Shown in pieces: positions 47,276 to 59,900 of a DNA stretch of 64,000 bases. Every line of letters starts with the position of its first letter. The stretch's first letter is position 1. This DNA comes from Hedera helix (Eukaryota; Streptophyta; Magnoliopsida; Apiales; Araliaceae): contig OX359266.1 in the NCBI GenBank assembly GCA_947179155.2, positions 49,163,039-49,227,038 of the forward strand, in the 5' to 3' direction. A model generated the notes under the pieces. That model was given only the letters and a program-made list of their open reading frames with translations. It was not told where the DNA came from and did no database searches. A program made the position numbers and the translations under genes.

Positions 47276-47294
47276 CCCCCCCCCCCCCCCCCCC
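47276..47294. repeat. C19 homopolymer
   Basis: Nineteen consecutive C in the region upstream of the S17 start codon, probably within its promoter or 5' UTR. Length may be inexact because of sequencing slippage. Confidence 0.9.
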
Positions 47295-48087
47295 TCGTAG
47301 TTGGTCATAAATTCAGTTGTAGTAGTCTTATGTTGTTGTACGGGTGGAAGTGGTTCCAAAGTTCTCTGTTAATCGAATTAGGTTTCGTCGTTCGATTGAA
47401 TTATTTTCGTTTTTTAGGCCTTCACGTTGTATAATGTAAGTGGAATGATTGAACAACTGATATTTCTTTTGTTTGATTCGATCAAGTCGATGTCACAATT
47501 TTATTTTATTTAAGCATTTTATTTCTATCCTGGTAGCTGAAATCTGGCTCTCAGTGGAAATGTATAATAATCAAGTGTTTCTGTAATGGAAAGCTCATGA
47601 TATGATTAGTCCTGTTCATTAGTTATATGTTCTTTCTCTTATCCGTTTTCCTTCCATATGGGATGCTAAGTTACAATATGTGCATTGCTGTTATTTTGTT
47701 TGTATAGATATCTTTCAAAAGTGTTTTAATGGTTTTAGGATTTTTTGGAATCTTTAATTGATTATTACTTTATATTTGGTTGCCTTTTTTATTTTCTGGT
47801 TTGGATATGCCTTTGTCCTCACTCTCCACAGGTGCACTAGCGATTCATGATTTTTACTTTTATTATTGACTAACTTACACAAATGTCGCCTCACTGTTCA
47901 ATTCTGATTGACTTGCAAGTGGCTGGGTTTGAAACCATTATGTGGATAAATATGAGTTTTGAAAAAACCTTAACGTTTGATGAATGTTCTCTTTTTTCCA
48001 ATGATTAGGTTGTGCTGCCAGCTGTTATAACTTTCTAGTCACATTCATAACCCCTAAGGAAACATAAGTAAGCTTGGAACATACAAG

Positions 48088-49626
48088 ATGAAACCGTTGG
48101 TAGGGATGGTGGTGTCGAACAAGATGCAGAAGTCTATTGTGGTGGCTGTTGACAGGCTCTTCCACAACAAGCTCTACAATCGCTATGTCAAACGCACTTC
48201 TAAGTTCATGGCTCATGATGAACAGAACCAGTGCAACATTGGTGACCGTGTCAGTTAACAATTCTTATCTCTATATATCTTTCTCTTTCCACACACACAC
48301 ACACACACACACAACACACACACATACATGTTGATTTTTACGTATGGATGAATGATTTCTAAGATATTATAATTATTAAGAACTAGCTATAACATGACAT
48401 TTCTCAAATTGATAGCTCTCTTGAAAATGCCTAGGACACCCAACTATAAACCTCACTCGAGTAATGTGGATTTTGAAAAATTCGTCATTCATAACCCTGG
48501 TGTAATTTGGCACATATGATTCTCTGCTTATTTCTTTTTTTTTTCTTCTGTTGAGTGTTTTTGTTTTACTTCTTTTGACTCTTACTGCGTACTGAGCTTT
48601 CTTTGTTTATCTATATAATGAACTTTCTAAACTGTCGTTGAGTCGATTTATCCGCGATCTTTATCATTGATTGTCTGTTCATCTTTAGTGGTTATAATAA
48701 CATGTTCCTTTTAGTTACAATTTCCTTATGTTTTTTTTACCGGTTACACACAGAGTTTTATTATTATTTTTATTTCCAATGTCCAGTTATGTATATAGTG
48801 CCTTTCCCAGGTATTTTTCTTCTTGCTCTAGTAACTTTCCCCTTTTTCCACTGAATTTTTAAAAACTTATTTTGCTTTGTAAGTTTTTGTTTTACTCTTC
48901 GGATTGAATCTTTACTCCAATAGACTAACTGTATATGTTTATGATTTTTTTCATACATGGGCACCATCATTATCTCTTTGGGCATCAACTAACTTATTCG
49001 AGTTTGTATGGTAATCAGTTATGATATTTTTCTTTGTTTTATGGATAATCCCATACTAAACTATGTGTGAGTTGCCCCAAGGAGATCATTGCCTTTGCAC
49101 TTTGTAGAGTACTAAACCCATGACATATGCCTTGAAAGGCACTTTTACTAGGTTCACTAACACTTGAGCTTACCCCTCAGGGATTTTCATATTTTTGTTT
49201 TCAAGGAGAGAAGAAAGAAACTTGTTAATTCACAGACCTTCCTTGCGTCAAGGAGAACACTAAGAAAGATGAGAAGCAAGATGCTTTGTCCTTGCATTTT
49301 CTTATGTCATGATTTGCAGTTGATATGATTATCCATGAGTACATGTCGTATGTGTGACTACTGACTAATACATTCATAATTTACTGTGGACTATAAATTA
49401 TTCATTTGTATGCACCCACTTATATAATAACTATGAAAATGATTTGGGTGATTGTTTGAAACTGTTATCGTAGGTTAGATTGGATCCTTCTAGGCCATTG
49501 AGCAAGCACAAGCGCTGGATTGTTGCTGAGATTCTGAAGAAAGCACGAATCTATGTCCCACCATCAGCAAAACCTACTACAGATTTAACCGCCCAAACGG
49601 AAGTATCAGCTTCATCTTCCACTTAA
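48088..49626 (+). CDS. RPS17: Ribosomal protein S17 (uS17), mitochondrial type
   Basis: Two coding exons, 48088-48249 and 49474-49626, joined in phase 0 at GAC CGT|GTT AGA, give 104 aa. The start MKPLVGMVVSNKMQKSIVVA and the segment NRYVKRTSKFMAHDEQNQCN are the uS17 OB-fold; SRPLSKHKRWIVAEILKKAR is its C-terminal strand region, followed by a short Ser/Thr/Ala tail. uS17 binds small-subunit rRNA early in assembly. It is the bacterial-type S17 without a long presequence, like the plant nuclear-encoded mitochondrial protein (I recall At1g49400/EMB1129 as the Arabidopsis equivalent); the plastid form has a long transit peptide and the cytosolic uS17 is different. The donor GTCAGT is slightly off consensus. 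The 1.2-kb intron contains a (CA)n tract near 48291-48323. Confidence 0.92.
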
Positions 49627-52600
49627 GGTTAGTGTACAACTCATTGTGTATCTTTGCTGAACTACATGCAATTTGTAAATTTCATCCAAAATAATTTAGG
49701 AAATAGGCTTTACCAAATATGATTTATCTTCCTAAAAGCATGTTTGAAAGACTCATGTTATGCCCTTCTGCAAAAGTTCTATATTTAATTAAAATATAGA
49801 GAGTAAAATATTTCTGAAGATTGAGGTGGAAAATTAACTTGACTTCTGATGACTAGGCTTAGGAATAGGACGGAAAAAGATAATTGGAATGTAAATTGTT
49901 CAAATTTTAATTTACAGGCTATGTAGATTTAGAAGAGGGTAGCAGAAGCAAACCATATTTACCCTCGAGTAAAAAATTTTTTGCAAACATTTCCTACAAA
50001 GCTCAACTGCTTTAAATTCTGTGCGACTCTGTTTCATTTTTATGCTTGTGTTACTGATTGGCAGATTACCCTATACCCTACTATCAGGTCATTGAATCCA
50101 AATAATAATGTTTTGAACAATTTTAAGAACTAACTCGACTAATTGCATTTTGAAGAAGGTACTTTAAAAAACAAATGTTTTTCCTATGGGATTTCTTTAT
50201 ACAATTTTCAGATACCAAAGTATGTCGTCCATGTGGCTTCATTTGTTGTTGCTGGTGCATTTCTGCTGCAAATCAAACTCAATTCTTACAGTTCATTCAA
50301 GATCTGACTTTAGCCTTTTGTTTTCTTCTTGCCTTTTTGGTAAGGGTTAATTGGAATGAATTCAATTTGAGAAAGCCTTGTAATCCTCGAAGTAAGGATA
50401 CTTTAATAGAGCAGAACATCCAAATGGGATACATATCTGAAAAAATTATGTCTTGCATACATATCTGAACGATTTGTACTTGACTCAAGTACCTTACTTT
50501 TCCCCTTATTATTTCATATTTGATCAGATTTGATATGTTTCATTAGTCCCCGAAAAGAACTTGTTTGGTTTACAGGAAAATGTGAGAAAAAGCAGTACAT
50601 TTTTTCTTTTAATAGCAAAAGCTATAGCAGTTACATGCTTCCCATTGTTTTTTGTGTTTCTTGATGCTTAAACTTTCTATTTGGTCCATAGACGTATCGA
50701 TATTCAATTCTAAAACAAATTAAGAACAACCGAAAGTAAATGGTTCTAGTATCATCTATTGTAGGCACTTTGGTTTATTCGTGTATTGAGTTGTTTTTCA
50801 TTTTATTCGTATTGTATTTGAGCATAAATGAAATTTTGCACAATCATCTGGATTCTGGACTTTACCCATGAAATTAATGTTCATTTTGAAGTCACATTTA
50901 GGGCAACAATAGATACATAGTTCAAGCTGCATCTGCAAATTGGTGTGGTGTTCTATTATCTTTTTTCTTTTTTTTTTAATCTCTATTATTTTAGTGCACC
51001 GCTTGCATTCTAAACTTTTGCTTCAAGAAGTTTGAGCCTTCTATCATACACTTGAATGTAATGGAGTATTCCCTGAGCTTATTAAATCGTAGTTAATATA
51101 TTTTAGACTCGGTGTTCAGGTGTTCAAGGCAGCATAAATATTTGGTACGTAGAGCTGGGTTGTGGAGTTTGGTCTTCTTCTCTTAAAGATTATAAGAATG
51201 CTGGAGGGAATGTAGATGAACTTAGTGGAGTACTTGTTACTAGAGAGCAAGAACACTATGAATGTTACAAGCTCTAGCCTAATGCATGTACTCTTTATCT
51301 TCTGTCGCTTGGATTTTCCAAGAAAAGTTAACATTCAGTTACGATTTTGAGACATTGACGACATTGACATTCTTCATATGAACATCAGTATGTGGATGTT
51401 TGTTTGCTTGGTTGGATGGATGGGTTTGGGACACAAGGTATTCAGGCCTTAGAGAACTTTACTGCTAACCGTCGAGTCTCTCTCATGCAGTCGGTCTTTA
51501 GGTTCCCCTGGTGCTACTAGTTGCAACTTTGGTATCTCAGCTTTTCATGTTAGAAATTTCTACGGCGCATAAAATAAATCCAGGATAATGATGCATGGAT
51601 GTATAAACAAATTACAAATTTAACTTTAAGCCAGAGATTAATTTCATGCTACCTTCAAGGTGAGAAATTCGAGTCTCGTGTTGGGTGCCTCTACTTCACC
51701 GGCTGAGTTGACAAACCTGATGTTAGAAATGTAGCACTATTTGAGACAAAAATTGTTGAGACAGACTAGCTTTAACCCAAAATAAGTATAATATGATTTC
51801 TTATATAGTTAAATTTACTTTTCTTTTTCAAGTACTATTATAATGATTTTATTATCAAATTTTCAACATAAATAATTGTATTTTATTTAGCTGAAATTTT
51901 AATAAAAAATTTCATAATCAATCTGCATTTACATTGGTAGCTATTTTCATATTACTAAATAAATAAATAGATTTCTACACCGAGTGACATTACCAATTTT
52001 AAATACAACTAAATTATAATGTTAAATAAATAAACATAACCACTAAAATAACAATAAATAAATAAATTGTGCTTGCGGTAATCTTTTATTAATTTACTAT
52101 CCATCAATGTCTAGATCATAATTGTTCAACGGATAATTTTGGAACAAAAATATATAACCAAGTTACGATTTTTCCGTCCATTTTTTGAATTACACTACTT
52201 ATATTTGTAATGTGTACTATTAAATTTGCATAAAAATATTTAGATATAGTAACTAATTTTTTTTATTAAATTATAAAAGTTAAAATTATTATCAGAGTAA
52301 AAGGTGAGAAATAATCAAATAGAAAAGGTCATGCAGTAATTAGAAGTTTGGTCTTGGGGCAAAAATTTGGTTGGGGCAAAAATTTGGTTATATTTTGATT
52401 TATCAACGGATGATCATTTGATCCAATGGTATGCCTCAATTTATATTAATAAAGGTTGATGGTTGGAATTCTAGACCACTCTTTTTGATGGTTGGAATCC
52501 TAGACCAATCCTCTTAAGTTAGGATAAATTATTATTAATCAGAACATTCAAATAAAATATATATATATATATATATATCTATGATATTAAAATAAAATAT

Positions 52601-53172
52601 TTTTAAATCAGACATGCTAATAAATAAATTAGTACAAAACTGTTTCATTTTTTTTTTTAATACAATAAATGAGTTAAAAGAAGTTGTTATCCTGGTTTCC
52701 TTTCCTTTGGGAAGTCCAAAATCTATGTGGGTATTATCCACATAATGAGCCTCTGGGCTATTTGAATTACATATGGATTTCTATATTGGGTCAATTAATT
52801 GGAACATGAGCTAAAATCCTTGACCACCAAAATCTCTCCCTCTACCTGTCTCACTCTCACTAACACTCATGCAAGCGCGCGCGCGCGCGCATACACACAC
52901 ATATATATATATATACACAGGATATAATCATGAAAAATAAAATTTATTAACTATTGTAGCTATTTAAGTTACTTAGCTACACTTTGTCTTTTTAATTAAG
53001 AAGAAAAACATTAAAAGTCAACCAACAACTTGGTTATTAATTATTTTTGTAATTAAGTTGATATATAGTCGTTAAAATTACATTGTAACAAAAAATAAAA
53101 TAAAATAAAAACTTGATTTAGTGACGAGATAAACGAATCTTCAATCACTTGTCAAATATGTTAACAATTTTC

Positions 53173-53206
<34 letters not shown>

Positions 53207-53947
53207 CCGTAATTATATTATATTTTGTAAATAAATAAATAATTAACCTAGAAAGTATTACTAATGTACTTGCAGATTGTATGAAATTTGTGATTTTTTA
53301 ACATAAACATTTATTTTATGTCAATTTATGGTTTTACGAGTCCCATTGTAAAGCATCGAACCCCAATATTGCTACGAGTATGTTTTAAGAATTAATATTT
53401 TTATAAATTTTTTTAATAATTTTATAAAATTTTACTCACATAAAATAATAAATGAGATTTATCTTCACGTTAATAAAACATTACGTAACTATCAATTTTT
53501 TTAAAAAAAATATCAACTCTATATTTTTTATAGCACCTTAAGGTGCCTGAGTATTAGAAAAGGTTCCTATTAACCTCAATTTCACGACAACCGACTCTAT
53601 TGGTTCGCCACGTCCATCATAAATACTCCACTGTTCACTTGATCGGGGACTCCTGATTCGTCGTTCACCAATCATTCGTCCACCAGTGGAAACAAGCCCG
53701 ACCCTTCCCCCGTATTGTCTTCCTAAAATACCCCCATTGTTGCAATCAAATACCAAGCATATCCCCTTCCAGCGCAAACCAAAACTCAGAACAGAGTGCC
53801 TTCGCTCTCCTACTCAGTTTCGGAGAGTGTTTCTCCTTCCCATTCTATCTTTCTCTCTCTTCTCCCTTTATATGTTTTCTCTCTCTATCTCTATTAGACT
53901 TTATTTTCTGAGATTCAATTGATCGTACGAACATCCGGTCTCCAACG
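49627..53947. other. Intergenic DNA between S17 and UBP12
   Basis: 49627 to about 51550 is moderately complex and may contain the S17 3' UTR, but has no supported exon. 51780-53480 is AT-rich with (AT)n near 52558-52578 and 53176-53212. 53550-53947 is the CT-rich promoter and leader of the UBP12 gene. Confidence 0.5.
52875..52919. repeat. Compound (GC)n(CA)n(TA)n alternating purine-pyrimidine tract
   Basis: About 45 bp of unbroken purine-pyrimidine alternation, starting with GCGCGCGC and passing through ACACACA to ATATATA, about 1.05 kb upstream of the UBP12 start codon. Confidence 0.9.
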
Positions 53948-56900
53948 ATGACTATGATGACTCATCAACCGTTGGATGTAAGTTCTTCCCCCTTCTCTCT
54001 CCACGCCAACCCTCTGAATTTTGCATTCTGTTTCTATTTCTGTATGTGATTGTATGCATACGTTTATGTGTCGGTGGTTGGATGGTTCTTGCATGTATCT
54101 GTTTAATTTCTTTCCGGTTTTATGATCCTCTAGGGTTTTGTTTTGGTATGGAGGTTTTTGAATTGAATTCAACTATAGATGTTTGATTGATTTGGTTTTA
54201 GAAATTTAGGGTTTTGATTTATGGGATATGGTTAGGGTTTACTGGATCAGATGTCTGTGATTGGTGATATGTTATCTAATGCTTGTGTCTTGTACAGCAA
54301 GATGATGAGGAGATGCTAGTGCCGCATCCAGAACTTGTTGAAGGCCCTCAGCCCTTGGAAGGTCCTCAGCCCATGGAAGGTTTTCTTCTGTTCATCCTGA
54401 TGTTAATGTGAATTGAAATAGTGTTGCTGTGAATTACTATGATTCTGTAATTGATGTGATGTAATGTGGGTATTTGGTTGTTTTTTTTTGTGTTGTGAAT
54501 TTGTTTTCTTAACATATTAGTAGTAGCGCAAACAGAAAGCGCAAACACAGTGGAGAATCAAGCAGTTGATGAGCCTCAGGCATCTAGGTTCACGTGGATG
54601 ATTGAGAACTTTTCTAGGCTGAACACCAAGAAGCTTTATTCGGAGATTTTTGCTGTTGGTGGTTATAAATGGTATTTAACTCTTACCCACTTGGTTTAAC
54701 TTATGTACGAGAGCTACCTATTGTTTTAATTATGTGAACTGCTTGACCTGAGTTTTTGGGTGGAGCAGGCGTGTGCTTATTTTTCCAAAGGGAAACAACG
54801 TGGACCACTTGTCAATGTATTTAGATGTGGCAGATTCGTCAACTTTGCCATATGGGTGGAGTAGATATGCACAGTTCAGTTTAGCCGTGATAAATCAAGT
54901 TCAACCCAAGTACACACTAAAGAAAGGTATTTTCTATAAAGCTCTTATGTGTTGCTTATGTATGAGATTCAAGCTTGTCATTATTCGACTAGATATATAG
55001 TTCATAACTATATATTTTTATTTTCCTTTCCTTCATGAATTTGTACTGTTTTAAACAGAAGGCTATGTATATTGTGCCAATGGTTTCCAAGACTGTCTGC
55101 AAAGAACATTTCCTCATTGCTTAGTAGAATCTCTGTTGCGGCTTAATTTAACTTTTAGTAGAGGTGGATAAAAGTTGTTAACAGTGATAGGATGAGAAGA
55201 GGAACAAAAAGGTAGAGAAGAATCATTTGCAGATATGTATATTAAAGATAGGAGATCCCGAGTTCCCCGATTGTTTTATAATTTTATTGCTTATGTTGAA
55301 CATAAAGCAGTTTTGGTATGACATTTTTGCCTTTTGTGATTTATGAAATGACGCATGCAAGATGGGTAGACATTAAATGCACATAGAAAGTCAAAGATTG
55401 ATTGGGGTGGCTCACAAGTGAATTTATAAATTAATCGACGCACTTTAAATCATATCGCTGTGCAATGCTTGGGGTCATATGCAGTCTCAGAGAAGCACAT
55501 TTATGTCTGTGTCATTCAAAATATCAATAAGTTGGCTACTTAATATCATTGGTGCAATCCAAGAAATTCACATTCTTTTAATGTAACTTCTTGGTTGACT
55601 CAAAATTGAAGCCGTTTTCTTAGAAATGCACAAAAAACACGAAGGTGAACTGTGAAGAAATCTGGTGATGTAATTAAATTTTTTGAAGCTAAATTATGTC
55701 CGTATATGGGTAGAAACAAACCAATTATTATTGTTATTTTTTATGTATTTACACTCTCCAATGGTATACATCGATTTATTTAATATATTTAAAATTTCTC
55801 CCCATTTGAAGCGAATGTTGAAACAGATCAATACACATGTCAAGATTTTATTATTCACTTATTTGTCATATTGAGAGCACAGATGTTAAGTCCAAAGGCC
55901 AATAAGATCCTGTTGATCAAATAAAATATGGAAATTTACTCCCACATTATCATTCGAAGGTGAAAGGTATATCATATCTGGGCAAGGAATGGTTTCTCAA
56001 ATAAGTAGATACTATAACAGGATTTTCTAATATGATGGGGACCACATAGATAAGGGAGCTGAAAAATTATATTTGTATTTGGAAATAAATTATATTATAT
56101 TATTAGATATTTATTATTAGCGGTTTGTTTATTCCAGCTGGACTACTTATTATTCAGATGCAGGCCATTATGCTGTTGATTGTAATCTATTCTTAGAACT
56201 TCTCCTTTTTTTCCCCTTCTGGTCGGTGGCTTGCCATAGGAATCAAAACCAGATCTGAAGGGAAAAACCAAATATGCTCGACTGGAGTTGAAGAACAAAT
56301 TGCAGAGTCTGGAGTTGTAATGGACAGATATTCTGGTGGTAACAGCTGCGGTTGTTGATGATGGGATGTGTCGATGAGGGTTGCGATTTAGCTGTGGAAG
56401 GGTGATGAAGGTTGCTTGTGACAGCGTTGTGATTAAGGAGACTTGAGCAGTGGTTTGGAAGAAGATGAACAGTGTCTGTGTGTTGGCTACTGTGGCGAAG
56501 TCGTATTGGAATTAGGGTTCTGGCGAGTATGTTATTAGTGATATATTGAGAAACAGTTGATTGTGATCAATTCTTATCTCTTTTGTGGTTGAGAGTTCTG
56601 TGGTCAAGTGATCCTAGGGTAGTGGTTTTTCCATTTATTCAAGTTAATTCTTCATATTCATCATCTTTAGAATCCTGTCCTTCATGATAAATAAAGGTTA
56701 AGAAAAAAAATTGAGTTGATCAGACAGTGGGAAGTAAAGTACAAATAATGAAATCTTAAATTGCACGTAATCTATGTCAAGTAAATCTGGAACCAATCAA
56801 TTGCAGAGTATATTTCTGTAGTTCCTCTTTTTCTAATCTAAAATAAGACGATTTCCTATTAAAAAGAGGGAGATGATTTTCTATATCCTTTTCCATTGCG

Positions 56901-59900
56901 CGTATGCGTGTTTTAGAATTTATCATCTGGGGATTGGGGGCACGGGGTAGAACTTCTGTCATATGTTTTTGTGAGTGTCAAAAATTATTGTTCGATAGTG
57001 TTCTTGATTCCTTTAGTTTTAGTGTCTTTTGGTGTTTTGCCTTGTGAAAACTCAGTTAATGCCTTAATAATAGCATTCCAGGAAATGGCAGCGTTTAGTT
57101 GATTGAAATGAAATGTAATATTTGTTGTAGCAATTTGTTATAATAAGTTTTTGATTACTTTCTATTAGAGCTATGGTATGATCATTTTTGTCCAAGAGCC
57201 CCGGTAAAAGAGGTCATTACCATGTAGTGGTTGCATCAATGTCCGTTTGCAGAGGTTGGCTAGATATAGATTGACGATAACAGATAAATAGTTGTTGTTT
57301 ACTGAAGCAGCAACAAATGAATGTTAGATTTGTTTTGATCTCAACCATAATGCTATTACTTATCCAAATGAAATTGTGGATTTTGCAGATACACAACATC
57401 AATTTCATGCAAGAGAAAGTGATTGGGGCTTCACATCGTTCATGTCTCTTAGTGAGCTTTATGACCCCAATAAAGGTTTTCTTATGAATGATACATGCAT
57501 TATTGAAGCTGATGTTGCCGTACGTAAGGTCATTGACTACTGGTCGTATGACTCGAAGAAGGAGACTGGTTATGTTGGACTCAAAAACCAGGGAGCAACT
57601 TGTTACATGAATTCTCTCCTTCAAACTTTGTACCATATACCTTACTTCAGGAAGGTTAGGATGTGCTAGCAGTTTTTTTTATCACATTCATAATTTGCCT
57701 GTGTTTGGAAGGATTAGCCTCATTCATTATTATCTATATCAGGCTGTGTATCATATGCCGACAACTGAGAATGATATGCCCTCAGGAAGCATTCCTCTAG
57801 CTCTGCAGAGTTTGTTTTATAAACTTCAGTACAACGACACTAGTGTTGCTACAAAAGAATTAACCAAGTCTTTTGGCTGGGACACATATGATTCTTTCAT
57901 GCAGCATGATGTTCAAGAACTTAATAGAGTCTTGAGTGAAAAGCTTGAAGATAAGATGAAGGTATTGTCTGTTTGACAATTGCACAGACTTTAATGTTCA
58001 TATTTTGTTCTGATATTTTGATTACTATTCTGCTGGATCAGGGAACAGTTGTGGAAGGGACAATACAGAAGTTATTTGAAGGACACCATATGAATTATAT
58101 TGAATGCATCAACGTGGACTTCAAATCTACAAGAAAAGAATCATTTTATGGTATTTATTAGTGGCAGAGGTTAAATGTCTAGATTTGCCCTTCCGTAATC
58201 TCAGTGCTTGGAAATGGATTTCTTCCTTTTCTTTTTTGCAGATCTTCAACTTGATGTCAAAGGCTGTCAGGATGTTTATGCTTCTTTTGACAAGTATGTG
58301 GAGGTTGAACGGCTTGAGGGTGATAACAAGTATCACGCTGAAGAACACGGTTTACAGGTTAGCTTCTGTGCTTAGTGTGATAAATCCTATTGATTTTTTT
58401 AACGACCACGACAACACTTGGTCATTTGAAATCTGCATAAAGTTTGCTACTCTGCATAGATTATATATTGAGGGAATTGCAAATGATCAGAGCTTCCTTA
58501 TATTCAAGTTTTAACTAGGAAATTCTAACCAGGGTCTGATTTGATGTTTCAGTTTGAGAATTAAACTAGGGTCTGATTTGATTGACTTTTTTTTTTGAAA
58601 TGCAGTCACATTATTCTCAGAATCTTGATTTGAGCTAGTGAATTATTATAAACAATCCCTGTTCTCGTCAATTTTATTTGTTTTCTCAGAATGAACAACT
58701 GGATTGAAATGATTAATATATTTATTGTTATAGTTAGGTATCATATATCTACATTTTTTTTCATTCACTGGTTAAGCACCTATTACATTTGATTAGTGGA
58801 AAATTCTCTCTTTTCTGCACGTCTGTCTTGGCCCATTTCAGTATTTCCTCCTAAGTTGTTACCCTTGCATATTTTCTTTATAATCTTTTGAATATATTTT
58901 TAAGATAGATGACGGATATGTTAATTGCAGGATGCTAAGAAGGGTGTCTTATTCATTGACTTCCCTCCTGTTCTTCAACTTCAGTTAAAGCGGTTTGAAT
59001 ATGATTTCATGCGAGACACCATGGTGAAGGTAAGTGTTGGAAGTTTGGAACTGTTTTCCGCTATGTTTATTTTTCCCATTGATGTTTATGTTTCACTTAC
59101 CTTGGGCTTTACATTATTACTGTACTTTGTATATGTAATTTTATATAGATGTCAATGTGTAGTTACCCAAAGATAATTTATTGATGGTGTTAAGATTGTT
59201 CATTGTTATTCTAGCTATTTTCTCATTATGAATTTGATCCTGGAAGGGCTAGTAGTGCAAAGCAATTGGCACTGAAATGAGTTGGGATCTATAATAAATA
59301 CTATAAGAAGAAGGAAAGATAGTGGGAATTTAACCCTTAGGCCCAGTACTATCAATGGGAAAATAGTTTCATTTTTACTATATTAGTTAAATATTGCTCA
59401 AGTAGTGATATCTACAAGTTTATGTTTGAATTTTTATGGGAAAAACTCTATAGTTTATACATTATATGTCCCCTTTTTTAAGATAGTTAACAATTCATAT
59501 TTATGCACCTTAGTTAATGCTAAAATTTACTCCCTCTGGCCCAAATTGACGTCTCGCTAAAAGAGTTCAGTTTCGTAATTAATGTGTAATATTCGATCAT
59601 GTTAAAATTGATTTTGATCTCGGGCAAAGATTATGTTGAAGTCAAACGGAGGTAGTTTTATCTTTATCTCGATTACTTGTCTGCAATTTAACGTATTTGG
59701 GTTGAAATTTTGAATTTTTCCTTGTGGGGATTCACTATGCCTGATGTTTTCTCTGTATAATGTTTTGCTTGCTTTCATTGCACAGATAAATGACCGTTAT
59801 GAATTTCCTTTAGAGCTCGACCTTGATAGGGAGGATGGAAAATATTTATCACCTGATGCAGATAGGAGCATTCGCAATCTTTACACTCTTCATAGGTATT

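Larger units (their letters stand above)
41049..48087. other. Intergenic DNA with several TIR elements
   Basis: Apart from the elements listed separately (42661-43510, 44819-46080, 46510-46677) it is AT-rich with no supported gene. From about 47100 the sequence becomes less AT-rich and probably contains the promoter and 5' UTR (perhaps with an intron) of the S17 gene, including a C19 tract. Confidence 0.55.

Noticed and set aside
53538..54172. Minus-strand and alternative frames around the UBP12 leader
   Set aside because: They lie in promoter, leader and first-intron sequence and have no family resemblance.
57217..57636. Minus-strand 139-codon frame opposite UBP12 exon 5
   Set aside because: It overlaps a conserved plus-strand exon with the catalytic Cys box; it is a shadow.
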